Positions 11,943-23,031 of a stretch of DNA of 64,000 bases are shown here, piece after piece. The stretch is from Spirodela intermedia (taxonomy: Eukaryota; Streptophyta; Magnoliopsida; Alismatales; Araceae): the NCBI GenBank assembly GCA_902729315.2, contig LR746270.1:255501-319500 (forward strand). The letters are read 5' to 3'. Positions within the stretch are counted from its first letter, which is position 1. Every line of letters begins with the position of its first letter. The notes below the pieces were generated by a model, which saw only the letters and a program-made list of their open reading frames with translations, searched no databases and had not been told where the DNA came from. The position numbers and the translations under genes are program-made.

Positions 11943-13294
11943 AGTTGCCTCCATCACTAGGCATTTATATTACATCATTTTCATTGATGATTACACTTGT
12001 ATGAGTTGGGTTTATCTCTTCCGTGATCAATCTCAAGTTCTCTTTATTGTTACTCAATTTATCACTAAGATTGTTACTTAATATTTTAGTACATCAAAAG
12101 TTCTTCACATGAACAATACACTTGAACTTGTTCAATATGCTATTCAAACCTTTTGTATTAATTATGGTATTATTTATCAGACCACCTATCCATACACCTC
12201 CCAATAGAATAGAGTTGTCAAATGTAAACATCGCCAATTACTTGACATCAGTCACACACTGCTCATTTAGATGCATGTTTCACATTACTTATGGTTTGAT
12301 GCACTCTTGACTACCACTTATCTTCAAAACTGCCTTCTTTCTGCTCCATTAAGTGGTTCTATTACTTTCCAACATCTCACACCTGATGCTTCTCTTTTTT
12401 CTTTACTTCCTCAGGTTTTTGGTTGCACCACTTTTGTTCATGATCACTCATCATCTCTTTTCAAACTTGTACTCTAAAAGGTATCTTTGAGGAATACTCA
12501 CAAACTCAAAAAGTTCATCGAGTATATTTTCCTAATCCTTATCACTATGTGACCTCAGTTGATGTTATCTTTCATGAGAAATTCTCTTTTTTTGCTCCAT
12601 CAACTTCATCTTCTCATCCATCTATGTCTCCACCCCCTAGGTTTCCACCCTTTGTCATTCTCGTGGATCCTCCTCCTTCTATTCCTTCTTTATCTCTCCC
12701 TTCTTCATCGACGCCTATCACCCACATCCACTACTAATGTGTCAACTCCAAGTGCAACTCCATCCTTGCCCACGTCGCCTGAGACCATTGTTTCACTAGT
12801 TAACCTTCTTGTGCTGCCTATGAATGATCTTCATCTTCCCATTGCATTGTTCAAAGGTACACACTTTTGTACATAACATCTTATATCCCACTTTGTCTCT
12901 TGTGATTGCCTTCACCCTACTTTTTGTGTCTTTGTCTTTTCTGTGGCCTCTAAATTGATTGCACAATCACATGTTGAGGCACTTTAAGCCCCTACTTGAA
13001 AAGTAGCTATGAATTTAGAGATTGGAGCACTAATTTCTTAGGACATGTGGAAGTTTGCCTCTCGTTTGACCAATGCCAACATTATGACATACAAGTGGGT
13101 CTTTACATTGAAGTACAACCCAAATGACTCCATCACTCATCATAAAGCTTGTTTAGTTGCTTGTGGCCTCACTCAAGCCTATGACATTAATTACACGGAG
13201 ACCTCCCCTATGGTCTGACTGAAGTCTATTCAAGTTATCTTTGACAGTGCATCATGATTAGTCACTTCACCAATTGGACATGTCTAATGGCTTC
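11943..13294 (+). mobile_element. Ty1/copia element C1, segment a: integrase to RT start
   Basis: Plus-strand frames, broken by stops, follow a copia polyprotein: YYIIFIDDYTC and SWVYLFRDQSQVLF (integrase core), NYGIIYQTTYPYTSQ, KHRQLLDISHTLL (family: KHRHLLD), YLWFDALLTTTYLQN, VFGCTTFVHDHS, then SVDVIFHEKFSFFAPS. RT begins with YKWVFTLKYNPNDSITHHKA and ACGLTQAYDINYTET. The gag, protease and 5' LTR are missing. At 13294 it is interrupted by LTR-B and resumes at 15832. Confidence 0.85.
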
Positions 13295-15831
13295 TGATAA
13301 CACTTAAATAAATATTATTCATAAGTTATATTACATCAAAGTTCATGATTTCTAGACATAAATTCACTAACTTACTAATGAATTCTCATGTTTATGGCAC
13401 ACATCAACATTCATACACATTTTATGTATTTCATTCGTTTCTCATTGAATTATACATTTTTAGATACTTGATGTACATCGTGTGAGAACATAATGTAATT
13501 CTTTGTCTTCTAACCATGTGAGATTCATATGTTAAGTCTTAACTTACAGCTTATTAAGGAGCCAAGATCACACTTGGTCCTTAGGTGAAGAATTATGAGT
13601 TTAAGGCTCATAATCACATAAAGAGAAACAAGCAAAGTGGGCTCAAATGAAGAGTTATGGGCATAAGGCCCATATTCACTTAGAGGATGTCACCTAAAGA
13701 GGGGAGAAGAAAGTTTCACCATCTATGCAAGAAGGGAGTGGCTCATTCATTGATTTAAGGGTTAATCATGTTGTAAGAATTAGAGAGAGAAAGAGGGGCG
13801 ATGTTGTATACATATCATGTATCAACAATGGAAAAACCTAGTTTATCTTAGTGGAACTTTAGGTAATTGTCATCTGATAAGTCTTCATTATCATGAGTTA
13901 ATAATTAATAAATAATATAGTTTTAGCCTTAACTCATGATAAATAGACTTATATTTGTGTTAAAGTGTGAAAAGTGATTTTCAATTGATTAGCATAAATT
14001 TTTGACTAATTATGTAATTTTCTATGAATTTATATGATTTTTACAATCTTATTTTTAAGATAAATAAAGAAAAAGAAATAAAAATAAAAATATAGCAAAA
14101 TGGGGGGTACTTGCTGGCTAGTTGGGCTCGCAAGCAGGTCGAAATTACAGTTGAGGAGGAGTTGTGAGTAAGGGCTTAAGCAGCTAGGACTGATGGGGGC
14201 ACGTGTGTGTCACTCTCCTTCCACATCACTAGTGACAAGCCGACTATGGGGAAAGGAGTGGTCATATATATGCGAGAAAGGGACTTACTTTCAAATGTAA
14301 TATTACTATATATTTGCTCAAAACTTCAGTGCACAAATGATGTGGGACTAAACCTGCGTCACACCTTCCCTAGAAAGGGGTGGGCAACCGACATGGGTTT
14401 GAATCCTCCTAGAGCTAAAACTCATATTTTTTATTTGATTATTGTAACTTTCTTGCATATCATTGGTAAAGGATTAAGCAACCATAATTACTAGCTCATT
14501 GGCAAAAATCTCGTCAATGCGATTCACATTACTAAAATTGAACGATTCACGATAAAAGGATCGCGAATCCATCGAGTAAAACATCTCCGATTGATTGATG
14601 AACAAGCCGTTGTCGAGAAGAGGACGATCCATCGAGAGAAAAGTCACCACCTCTTGAGAACATACCGGATGTAATGAAGAGCCTCATCTTGCTGTGCAAA
14701 CCTGAAGATGAAGCTCCCTAACACACGCCCCACCTCTATCCAACTCCTCTTCATCATATGACAGCCATTGGAGAGCCGCAAAGTCGTAGTTTTTCTACTC
14801 TGTTGGGTGACAGCCACTAGAGACGATTTGATGACCTATTTCATTGATCTCTAAACTTCTCAATGAGATCTAAAGATTGTCTATATCGTCCTTGTCCAAT
14901 GAGAGAGCCTTTGAGGTTGTGGACACTGCACGACGATCCTTTAGAACACTCAAGGTTCTACTATATTAACAACGCATTACTGCCGTGATGTCGGAACTCT
15001 ATTTTCTTACTTTCAACTTAATTTTAACTTCGTTTAGTGATAATTTGTGTGATTTAAATTTACCAAGATATACTTCATTTCATTATGATTCTTCCGACTT
15101 TTATAGATCTTAATTTGATCAATTAAATCATATGTAATCATTTACATAAGAATTGTCGGGTATAACTCTATTTTCACCCAATTCGCATTCGCCAGGCACT
15201 GATGTCATCTTGACATCCGCACCCTTATTTCCCTTTTTGTAAATTTTAAATATATTTCAATTTCATTTCCTAGTGTAAAATTCATAAAAAATATCATTCT
15301 TTGAAGAAAATTCTGAATAATTACCTGGTATTATATTACATCCCTATGACCGACTTGGAAAATTACTACTATTTTTAAAAGTTTTATTAAATTATAATTG
15401 ATATATTTATTCATAAATACTTCTAAATATCTAATATTCATATATTCTAGTTTTATAAATTTTAAATTTGCATGATTTACTATACAATGACTAAGTCATG
15501 TTAATGAGTCTGATGTTCTTAGTTAGAAAATAGATTCTGATTAGCATTAGAGTTGATCATGCAATCCCTTTGATCACTTGACATCATCCATACTTTGACA
15601 AATTCATTTCACACCTAAGTCTCTTTTCTTCCCTTTCACTTCTCATTTCTTCTTCTTCGTGATCTCTAATCATTTCTATCAATCTTAAACAACAAATAAA
15701 AGTGAACTCTACCCAGAATTTCTTGAAGATTAACTCCTGAACTTATCATAGTATTAAATTATTTCATAATATAATCTAAAAGAATAAATACAAGAGTATA
15801 AATACTATTGACCCTCAAAAATGATCTATCA
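13295..15831 (+). mobile_element. LTR-B: second solo-LTR-like insertion in C1 (with A6 nested)
   Basis: Begins TGATAACACTTAAATAAA and ends ATGATCTATCA, so it has TG...CA ends with a 5-bp TGATA/TATCA terminal inverted repeat. Without the nested LTR-A copy A6 it is about 908 bp. The flanks are GCTTC (13290-13294) and CCTTC (15832-15836), a 4/5 match for a target duplication. The C1 RT reads on across it: HQLDMSNGF before, LYGDLDD after. The orientation is not determined by sequence; it may be an LTR of another family or a non-autonomous element. Confidence 0.55.
13875..15503 (+). repeat. LTR-A copy A6 (nested in LTR-B)
   Basis: Starts TGATAAGTCTTCATTATC and ends ACTAAGTCATGTTA, 1629 bp, the whole LTR with a mutated terminus. 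It lies inside LTR-B. The flanking pentamers (TCATC, ATGAG) do not match, so either a flank has mutated or the copy came from recombination between elements. Strongly decayed at CG and CHG sites. Confidence 0.75.
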
Positions 15832-16480
15832 CCTTCCTCTATGGTGACTTAGATGATGGAGCAACCTCTAGAGTATGTTGCTCAAGAGGAGTCTTCCTAG
15901 ATTTGTTTACTTCAACATGCTATCTATATACTCAAGTAGAGTCTTTGAACCTAGTTTGTGAAATTTAGTGACCTTCTTACTATCTTTGGTTTCACTCCAT
16001 GTATTGTTGACCTCACTATCCTAATGAAGACTCCACCTAGAGGTATGGTCATCCTAGACATGTATGTTGATGACATTCTTATGACATGGAGTGATGAGAA
16101 AAATATCTCTATCACTAAAGCCTACTTGCAACAACACTTTTTCACAAGAGACTTGGGGACACCATGATACTTTATTGGGATAGAGTTTGTTTATCAATCA
16201 GGTAAGTTAGTTTTATCTTAGAGGAACTATACCCTCAACCTTCTTTAGGAAATGTAGCTTCTTGGCTGCAAAATAGAGTCATCACTTATGAAGGCCTATC
16301 TGAAGTTTTGGGATATTACTTTACATCTGATGGATAATGTTAATCGCTATCAGTACTTATTAGAAAAATTAATCTATCTCGCTATTACTCATCCTAACAT
16401 TATGCATACAATCAATGCTCTCAACTAGCTTAAGTAGGAGCCTCGTCAAGTCTATTGAGAGGGAGCACCATGTGTCCTAG
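15832..16480 (+). mobile_element. Ty1/copia C1, segment b: reverse transcriptase
   Basis: Continues the copia RT after LTR-B. LYGDLDD is followed, in shifting frames, by FSDLLTIFGFTPCIVDLTIL. The RT active-site block reads VILDMYVDDILM, and its YVDD is intact. Then come DLGTPxYFIGIEF (family DLGxLxYFLGIE) and YQYLLEKLIYLAITHPNIMH. Frameshifts and stops occur before and after. Cut at 16480 by LTR-A copy A7. Confidence 0.85.
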
Positions 16481-18116
16481 TGATAAGTCTTCATTATCAT
16501 GAGTTAATAATTAGTAAATAATATAGTTTTAGCCTTAACTCATGATAAATAGACTTATATTTGTGTTAAAGAATGATTTTTGGTTTTCAATTGATTAATG
16601 TGAATTTTTGGGTAATTATGTGATTTTATACAATTTTTACAATCTTACTTTTGAGATAAATGAAGAACAAGAAATAAAAATAAAAATATTGCAAAAATGG
16701 GGGGACCCGCCGGCCAGCCGTGCCTGCAAGCGGGTCGGAAGCGCAGTCGGGGAGTAAGCTGCGAGCAGGGGCTCGAGCGGCTTGGCTTGGGGACTGACAG
16801 GGCATGCGTACGCCACTCCCCTTCCACGTCATCGGTGGCCAGCCAGCTATGGGGCAAGGAGTGGTCATACACGCGAAAGAAGGGACTTTGCTCACAAATC
16901 TAACATTACTATATATTCGCCCGAAAAATCGGCATACAATCGATGTGGGACAAACCCCCCTCACACCTTCCTCAGAAGAGGCGGGCGACCGGCGTGGGTT
17001 CGAATCCTTCTAAAGTCAAAATTCATATATTTTTATTTGATTATCACGACTTTCCTGCAGATCGCCAGGGAAGGATTAAGCAACGAGAATCGCTGGATCA
17101 TCGGCGAAAATCTCGTCAACGCGATTCGTAGAGCATTGCTACTAAAATTACTGAACGATTCGTGATAAAAGGATCGCGAATCCATCGAGTAAATCATCTC
17201 CGATTGATCGACGAACAAGCCGTCGTCGGGAACAGGACGATCTGCCGGGAGACCAGTCGCCACCTCCTGAGAGCGTACCAGATGCGATGAAGAGCCTCCT
17301 CTTGCTGCGCAGACCTGAGGATGAAGCTCCCTAACATGCGCCGCACCTCCATCCAGCTCCTCTCCGTCGGGTGACAGCCGCCGGAGAGCCGCAAAGTCGC
17401 TGTTTTTCCGCTCCGCCGGGTGACAACCGCCGGAGACGATTTGACGACCCACTTCATTGATCTCTAGACTTTGCGAGAAGATCTAGAGATTGCCCACGTT
17501 GTCTTTGTCCAAGGAGAGCCTTCGAGGCCGTGGACACTGCACGACGATCCTCCCAAATGCTCAAGATTCCGGTGCATCGCCGACGCATTGCCGTTGCGAC
17601 GCCGGAACTCTATTTTCCTGCTTTCAATTTAATTTACACTTCATTTAGTGATACTTTGTGTGATTTTAACTTACCAAACTATACTTCGTTAAATTACGAT
17701 TCTTCTGGCTTTTACAAATTTTAATTTGATTAATTAAGTCGTCTGTAATCACTTACGTAAGAATCGCCGGGCGAAACTCTGTTTCTGCCTTATTCGCATT
17801 CGCTGGGCGCTGATGTCATCCTGACACCCGCACCCTTTTTTTTTTTTTCATGAATTTTAAATATATTTCCTTTTTTTTTCCTAGTATAAAATTCTTAAGA
17901 AAATCGTATTCATTGAGAAAAATTCTGAATAATTACCATATATTATATTACATCTCTGTGATTGACCTGGAAAATTACCGCTATTTTTGGAATTTTTATT
18001 GAATTATAATTGATATATTTATTTAGAAATACTTCTAAATATCCGAAAATTTGTATTTTCTAGTTTTATAAATTTTATATTTGCGTGATTTAATATACAA
18101 CGACTAAGTCACGTCA
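16481..18116 (+). repeat. LTR-A copy A7 (complete solo LTR, TSD CCTAG)
   Basis: Best reference copy of the family: TGATAAGTCTTC start, CGACTAAGTCACGTCA end, 1636 bp. CCTAG at 16476-16480 and again at 18117-18121 is the 5-bp target duplication. Landmarks: 5' hairpin arms at 16483-16507 and 16535-16558; TATA-like TATATAT at 16910-16916; a GGTTCGAATCC pol III B-box-like motif at 16997-17007; an inverted repeat around 17459-17490 (ATCTCTAGA / TCTAGAGAT). The open frames inside it lie on both strands and are disrupted in sister copies, so none is a gene. Confidence 0.88.
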
Positions 18117-18793
18117 CCTAGCATATATCAAACAGGCTTTAGAGAAGGGACCCATTTATAGACATCATGGTCACCTATGTGTTGAAGCCTACTCAAATGC
18201 TAAATATACTAGTGACAAAAGAGATTGGAAGTTGACAATTGACCAATGTACATATGTCGGTGGCAACCTAATCACTTTGTGCTCTCGAAAGTAAAATGTG
18301 GTATCTTGTTTCTAGTGTAGAAGCCAAATATCGTGTTATGGCTAAAACTACACGTAAGATGGTATGGCTTCGCTCTCTTCTGGAGAGCCTAAGTGTCATT
18401 CCTCAAACACCTATTCCTATGCACTATGACAATTAAGTAGTAATCTTTATCATCGTGAATCCCACATTTCACAAATGAACCAAACACATCAAGATTGATT
18501 GTCACCACATTTGAGACAAGGTTCTAATAGGTGTTATCTCCACACCACATGTCCCTTCATCCAATCAACTAACAAACATTTTCACCAAAAGCCTTACAAA
18601 AGTATCTTATGATGCTATATGTACCAATTTGGGTATCTTTGACTTATATGCTCTAGCTTGAGGAGTGTTCAAATATCCTCCTTTACATGGCCCTCTTAGG
18701 CCCATTATCTCTCTCTTCTCTCACCTATATAAATATATGTATCTATTCATTTGGAGTTAACCTAATCTTAAGATTTAACCCTTCTCGTCAACA
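18117..18793 (+). mobile_element. Ty1/copia C1, segment c: RNase H and 3' LTR
   Basis: Joined to 16480 it reads EGAPCVLAYIKQALEKGPIY. RNase H follows with YTSDKRDWKLTI and CTYVGGNLITL, then remains of the KTKHIxIDCHHxxR end near 18470-18560. A purine tract TTGAGGAG precedes TGTTCAAATATCC at 18666. From there to TCGTCAACA at 18793 I read a 128-bp 3' LTR containing TATATAAATATATG. G1 sequence resumes immediately at 18794. Confidence 0.75.
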
Positions 18794-18903
18794 CCCTAGA
18801 AGAGAACTAGTACACCAAATGATGCATGTGAGGGGTGTATGTATCCCATCTTTAGTAATTCTTTCAATTGCTTCCTCAATTTCCCTAGGTACACTAGGGA
18901 CAT
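18794..18903 (-). mobile_element. Ty3/gypsy G1: start of reverse transcriptase
   Basis: On the minus strand, continuing from 20485 across LTR-A copy A8, this reads LGKLRKQLKELLKMGYIHPS and then HASFGVLVLF, matching the conserved gypsy RT entry (ELRKQLxELLxxGFIRPSxxPxGAPVLF). The rest of RT is not in the window, since the copia insertion starts here and its far side joins RNase H sequence. Confidence 0.8.
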
Positions 18904-20484
18904 TGACGTGACTTAGTCGTTGTATATTAAATCATGTAAATATAAAATTTATAAAACTAGAAAATACAAATTTTTAGATATTTAGAAGTATTTCTAAATA
19001 AATATATCAATTATAATTCAATAAAAATTCCAAAAATAACAGTAGTTTTTCAAGTCGATCACAAGGATGTAATATAATATTTGGTAATTATTCAGAATTT
19101 TTCTCAATGAATACGATTTTCTATGAATTTTATACTAGGAAATAAAAAGGAAATATATTTAAAATTCACGAAAAAGAGAAATAAGGGTGCAGACGTCATG
19201 ATGACGTCAGCACCCGGCGAGTGCGAATCGGGCGGAAATAGAGTTCTGCTTGGTGATTCTTACGTAAGCGATTACAGACGATTTAATTGATCAAATTAAG
19301 ATTTGTAAAAGTCGAAAGAATCATAATAGAACAAAGTATATTTTGGTAAATTAAGAACACAAAAATTATCACTAAATGAAGCGTAAAGTAAATTGAAAGT
19401 AGGAAAACAGAGTTCCGGCATTGCGACGGCGATGTGTCGGCGATGCACCGGAATCCTGAGCGTTCGGGAGGATCGTTGTGTAGTGTCCACGGCCTCGAAG
19501 GCTCTCCTTGGACAGAGACAACGTGGGCAATCTCTAGATCTTCTCGCGAAGTCTAGAGATCAATGAAGTGGGTCGTCGAATCGTCTTTGGCGGCTGTCAC
19601 CCGACGGAGAAGAGTTGGATGGAGGTGGGGCGCATGTCAAGGAGCTTCATCCTCAGGTCTGCGCAGCAAGAGGAGGCTCTTCATCGCATCTGGTACGCTC
19701 TCAAGAGGTGGTGACTCGTCTCTCGGCAGATCGTCCTCTTCCCGACTACGGCTTGTTCGTCGATCAATCGGAGATGATTTACTTGATGGATTCGTGATCC
19801 TTTTATCACGAATCATTCAACAATTTTAGTAGCAATGCTCTGCGAATCACGTTGACGAGATTTTCGCCGATGATCTAGCGATTCTCGTTGCTTAATCCTT
19901 CATCAGCGATCTACAGGAAAGTCGTGATAATCAGATAAAAATATATGAATTTTGACTCTAGGAAGATTCGAACCCATGCCAGTCGCCCGCCTGTGAAGAA
20001 GGTGTGACGCGGGTTTAGTCCCACATCAGTTGTGTACTGATTTTTCGGGCGAATATATAGTAATGTTAGGTTTGTAAGCAAAGTCACTTATCTCGCGTGT
20101 ACAACCACTCCTTGCCCCACAGCCGGCTGGCTACTAGTGACGTGGAAGGGGAGTGCACACACATGCCCTTATCGGTCCAAGCTCAAGCTGCTCGAGCCCC
20201 TGCTCGCGACTACTCCCTGACTGCGCTTCCAACCTGCTTGCAGGCCCAGCTAGCCGGCGGGTCCCCCATTTTGTAATATTTTTATTTTTATTTCTTATTA
20301 TTCATTTATCTCGAAAGTAAGACTGTAAAAATCATAGAAAATCACATAATTACTCAAAAATTTACGTTAATCAATTGAAAACCACAAATCATTTTTTAAC
20401 ACAAATATAAGTCTATTTATCATGAGTTAAGGCTAAAAATATATTATTTACTAATTATTAACTCATGATAATGAAGACTTATCA
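18904..20484 (-). repeat. LTR-A copy A8 (complete solo LTR, TSD GACAT)
   Basis: Reverse orientation: TGACGTGACTTAGTCG at the left, AATGAAGACTTATCA at the right, 1581 bp. GACAT flanks it at 18899-18903 and 20485-20489. Well preserved, short subfamily. It splits the beginning of the G1 reverse transcriptase. Confidence 0.87.
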
Positions 20485-20671
20485 GACATCTTATATGGAG
20501 CTCTAGCTAGGGGATGTTCTCTTGCCAATAGTTCAATGGCATGTTTTATGTCCCAACTAGATAGTAGTATGGTAGGTAACTTGGTGGGTATAATATCATG
20601 GAATTCCTTGAGTAAGGGTAATTTTGAGGATGAACCCACCCACTTCTCTTTCCCTTCAACCTCTTGTAGGG
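20485..20671 (-). mobile_element. Ty3/gypsy G1: protease-RT linker
   Basis: Minus-strand reading LQEVEGKEKW, then LPLLKEFHDIIPTKLPTILL, then HAIELLAREHPLARAPYKM. This is the standard gypsy segment between protease and RT (LLxEFxDVxPxELPxxLPP...DHxIxLxPGxxPxxxAPYRM). Flanked by A8 on the left and A9 on the right; TAGGG at 20667-20671 is the A9 target duplication. Confidence 0.85.
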
Positions 20672-21232
20672 TGATAAGTCTTCATTATCATAAGTTAATA
20701 ATTAATAAATAATATATTTTTAGCCTTAACTCATGATAAATAGACTTGTATTTGTGTTAAGGTGTGAAAAGTGGTTTTTAGTTGATTAACGTGAATTTTT
20801 AGTTAATTATGTGATTTTCTATGAATTTATATGATTTTATAGTCTTATTTTGAGATAAATAAAGAAAAATAAATAAAAATAAAAATATAATAAAATGAGG
20901 GGACCCTGCTGGCCAGCCAAAACTGCAATCAAGTTAAAAGCATAGTCAAGGGGAGCCGCAAGTAGGGGCTCAAGCAGCTAGGACCGATGAGGGCACGTGT
21001 ATGTCACTCCCCTTTCACGTCACTAGTGGTCAATCGATTATGGGGCATGTAGTGGTCGTACACATAAGAGAAGACTCATTACTTCCAAATGTGATATTAT
21101 TATATATTCGCCCAAAATTTTAGTGCACAAGTGATGTGAGATTAAACCCATGTTACACCTTCCCTTGAAAGGCTTTGAAGATTTGAATACTTAAACTACC
21201 CCTTCATTATAACATAGATATAACATGATGAC

Positions 21233-22859
21233 TGACGTGACTCAGTCATTGTATATTGAATCACGCAAATATAAAATTTATAAAACTAGAAAATACAAAT
21301 TTTCAGATATTTAGAAGTATTTCTAAATAAATATATCAATTATAATTCAATAAAAATTTTAAAAATAGTGATTTTCTATGAATACGATTTTCCAAAAATA
21401 TAATATCTAGTAATTATTCAAAAATTTTCTCAATGAATGTGATTTTCTATGAATTTTATACTAGGAAATAAAAAGGAAATATATTTAAAATTCACGAAAA
21501 AGGGAAATAAGGGCGCAGACGTCAAGATGACGTCAGCACTCGACGAGTGTGAATCGGGCGGAAATAGAGTTCTGCCCAACGATTCTTACGTAAGCGATTA
21601 TGGACGATTTAATTGATCAAATTAAGATCTGTAAAAGCTAGAAGAATCGTAATAGAACAAAGTATATTTTGGTAAATTAAAAACACAAAAATTATCACTA
21701 AATGAAGCGTAAAGTAAATTGAAAGCAAGAAAACAGAGTTCCAGCGTCGCGACGGCGATGCATCGGCGATGCACCGGAATCCTAAGTGTTCGAGAGGATC
21801 GTCGTGCAGTGTCCACGGCCTCAAAGGCTCTCCTTGGACAAAGAAGACGTGGGCAATCTCTAGATCTTCTCATGAAGTCTAGAGATCAATGAAGTGGGTC
21901 GTCGAATCGTCTCCGGCGGCTATCACCTGGCGGAGCGGAAAAACGGTGACTTTGCGGCTCTCCGGCGGCTGTCACCCGACGGAGAGGAGCTGGATGGAGG
22001 TGGGGCGCGTGCTAGGGAGCTTCATCCTCAGGTCCGTGCAGCAAGAGAAGGCTCTTCATTGCATCTGGTATGCTCTCAGGAGGTGGTGACTCGTCTCCCG
22101 ACGGATCGTCCTTTTCCTGACGACGGCTTGTTCGTCGATCAATTGGAGATGATTTACTCGATGGATTCGCGATCCTTTTATCGCGAATCGTTCAGCAATT
22201 TTAGTAGCAATGCTCTGCGAATCGCGTTGACGAGATTTTCGCCGATGATCCAGCGATTTTCATTGCTTAATCCTTCACTGACGATCTGTAGGAAAGTCGC
22301 AATAATCAGATAAAAATATATGAATTTTGACTCTAGGAGGATTCGAACCCGCGCCGGTCGCCTGCCTCTTCTGAGGAAGGTGTGACGCGGGTTTAGTCCC
22401 ACATCGGTTGTGCGCCGATTTTTCGGATGAATATATAGTAATGTTAGGTTTGTAAGCAAAGTCTCTTCTCTCGCGTATATGACCACTCCTTGCCCCACAA
22501 CCGGCTAGCTAACGGTGACGTGGAAGGGGAGTGGCGTACATGTGCCCTATCGGTCCCCAAGCCAAGCCGCTCGAGCCCTTGCTAGCGGCTACTCCCCGAC
22601 TGTGCTTCCGACCTGCTTGTGGGCCTGACTGGCCAGCGGGTCCCCCCATTTTTGTAATACTTTTATTTTTATTTCTTGTTCTTCATTTATCTCAAAAGTA
22701 AGACTGTAAAAATCATATAAAATCACATAATTACCCAAAAATTCACGTTAATCAATTGAAAATCACAAATCATTTTTTAACATAAATATAAGTCTATTTA
22801 TCATGAGTTAAGGCTAAAACTATATTATTTACTAATTATTAACTCATGATAATGAAGAC
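21233..22859 (-). repeat. LTR-A copy A10 (nested inside A9)
   Basis: Reverse orientation, TGACGTGACTCAGTCATTG at the left, TCATGATAATGAAGAC at the right; the last six bases of the LTR (TTATCA) are missing and about 20 bp of A9 target were lost. It is better preserved and GC-richer than its host A9, which agrees with a later arrival. Confidence 0.82.
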
Positions 22860-23031
22860 CATTATAGTACTTATTTTAATCTTTCTCATACAAGTGGATA
22901 ACCAACATAGGTTCGAATCCTCTTAGAGCTAAAACTCGTATTTTTATCTAATTATCATAACTTTTAATTTGATTATCAACGAAAATCTCGTCAACACGAT
23001 TCACAAAATATTGTTATTGAAATTGTTGAAC

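Noticed and set aside
13875-15503. Target duplication for LTR-A copy A6
   Set aside because: Flanking pentamers TCATC and ATGAG do not match; none claimed.
16997-17007. A tRNA gene in LTR-A
   Set aside because: Only the B box and part of a T arm are visible; no acceptor stem, D arm or A box could be drawn.
16626-17457. Several 70-140-codon frames on both strands inside LTR-A copies (also 6685-7256, 21894-22313)
   Set aside because: They lie in a high-GC LTR, occur on both strands, lack domains, and are broken at different places in each copy.
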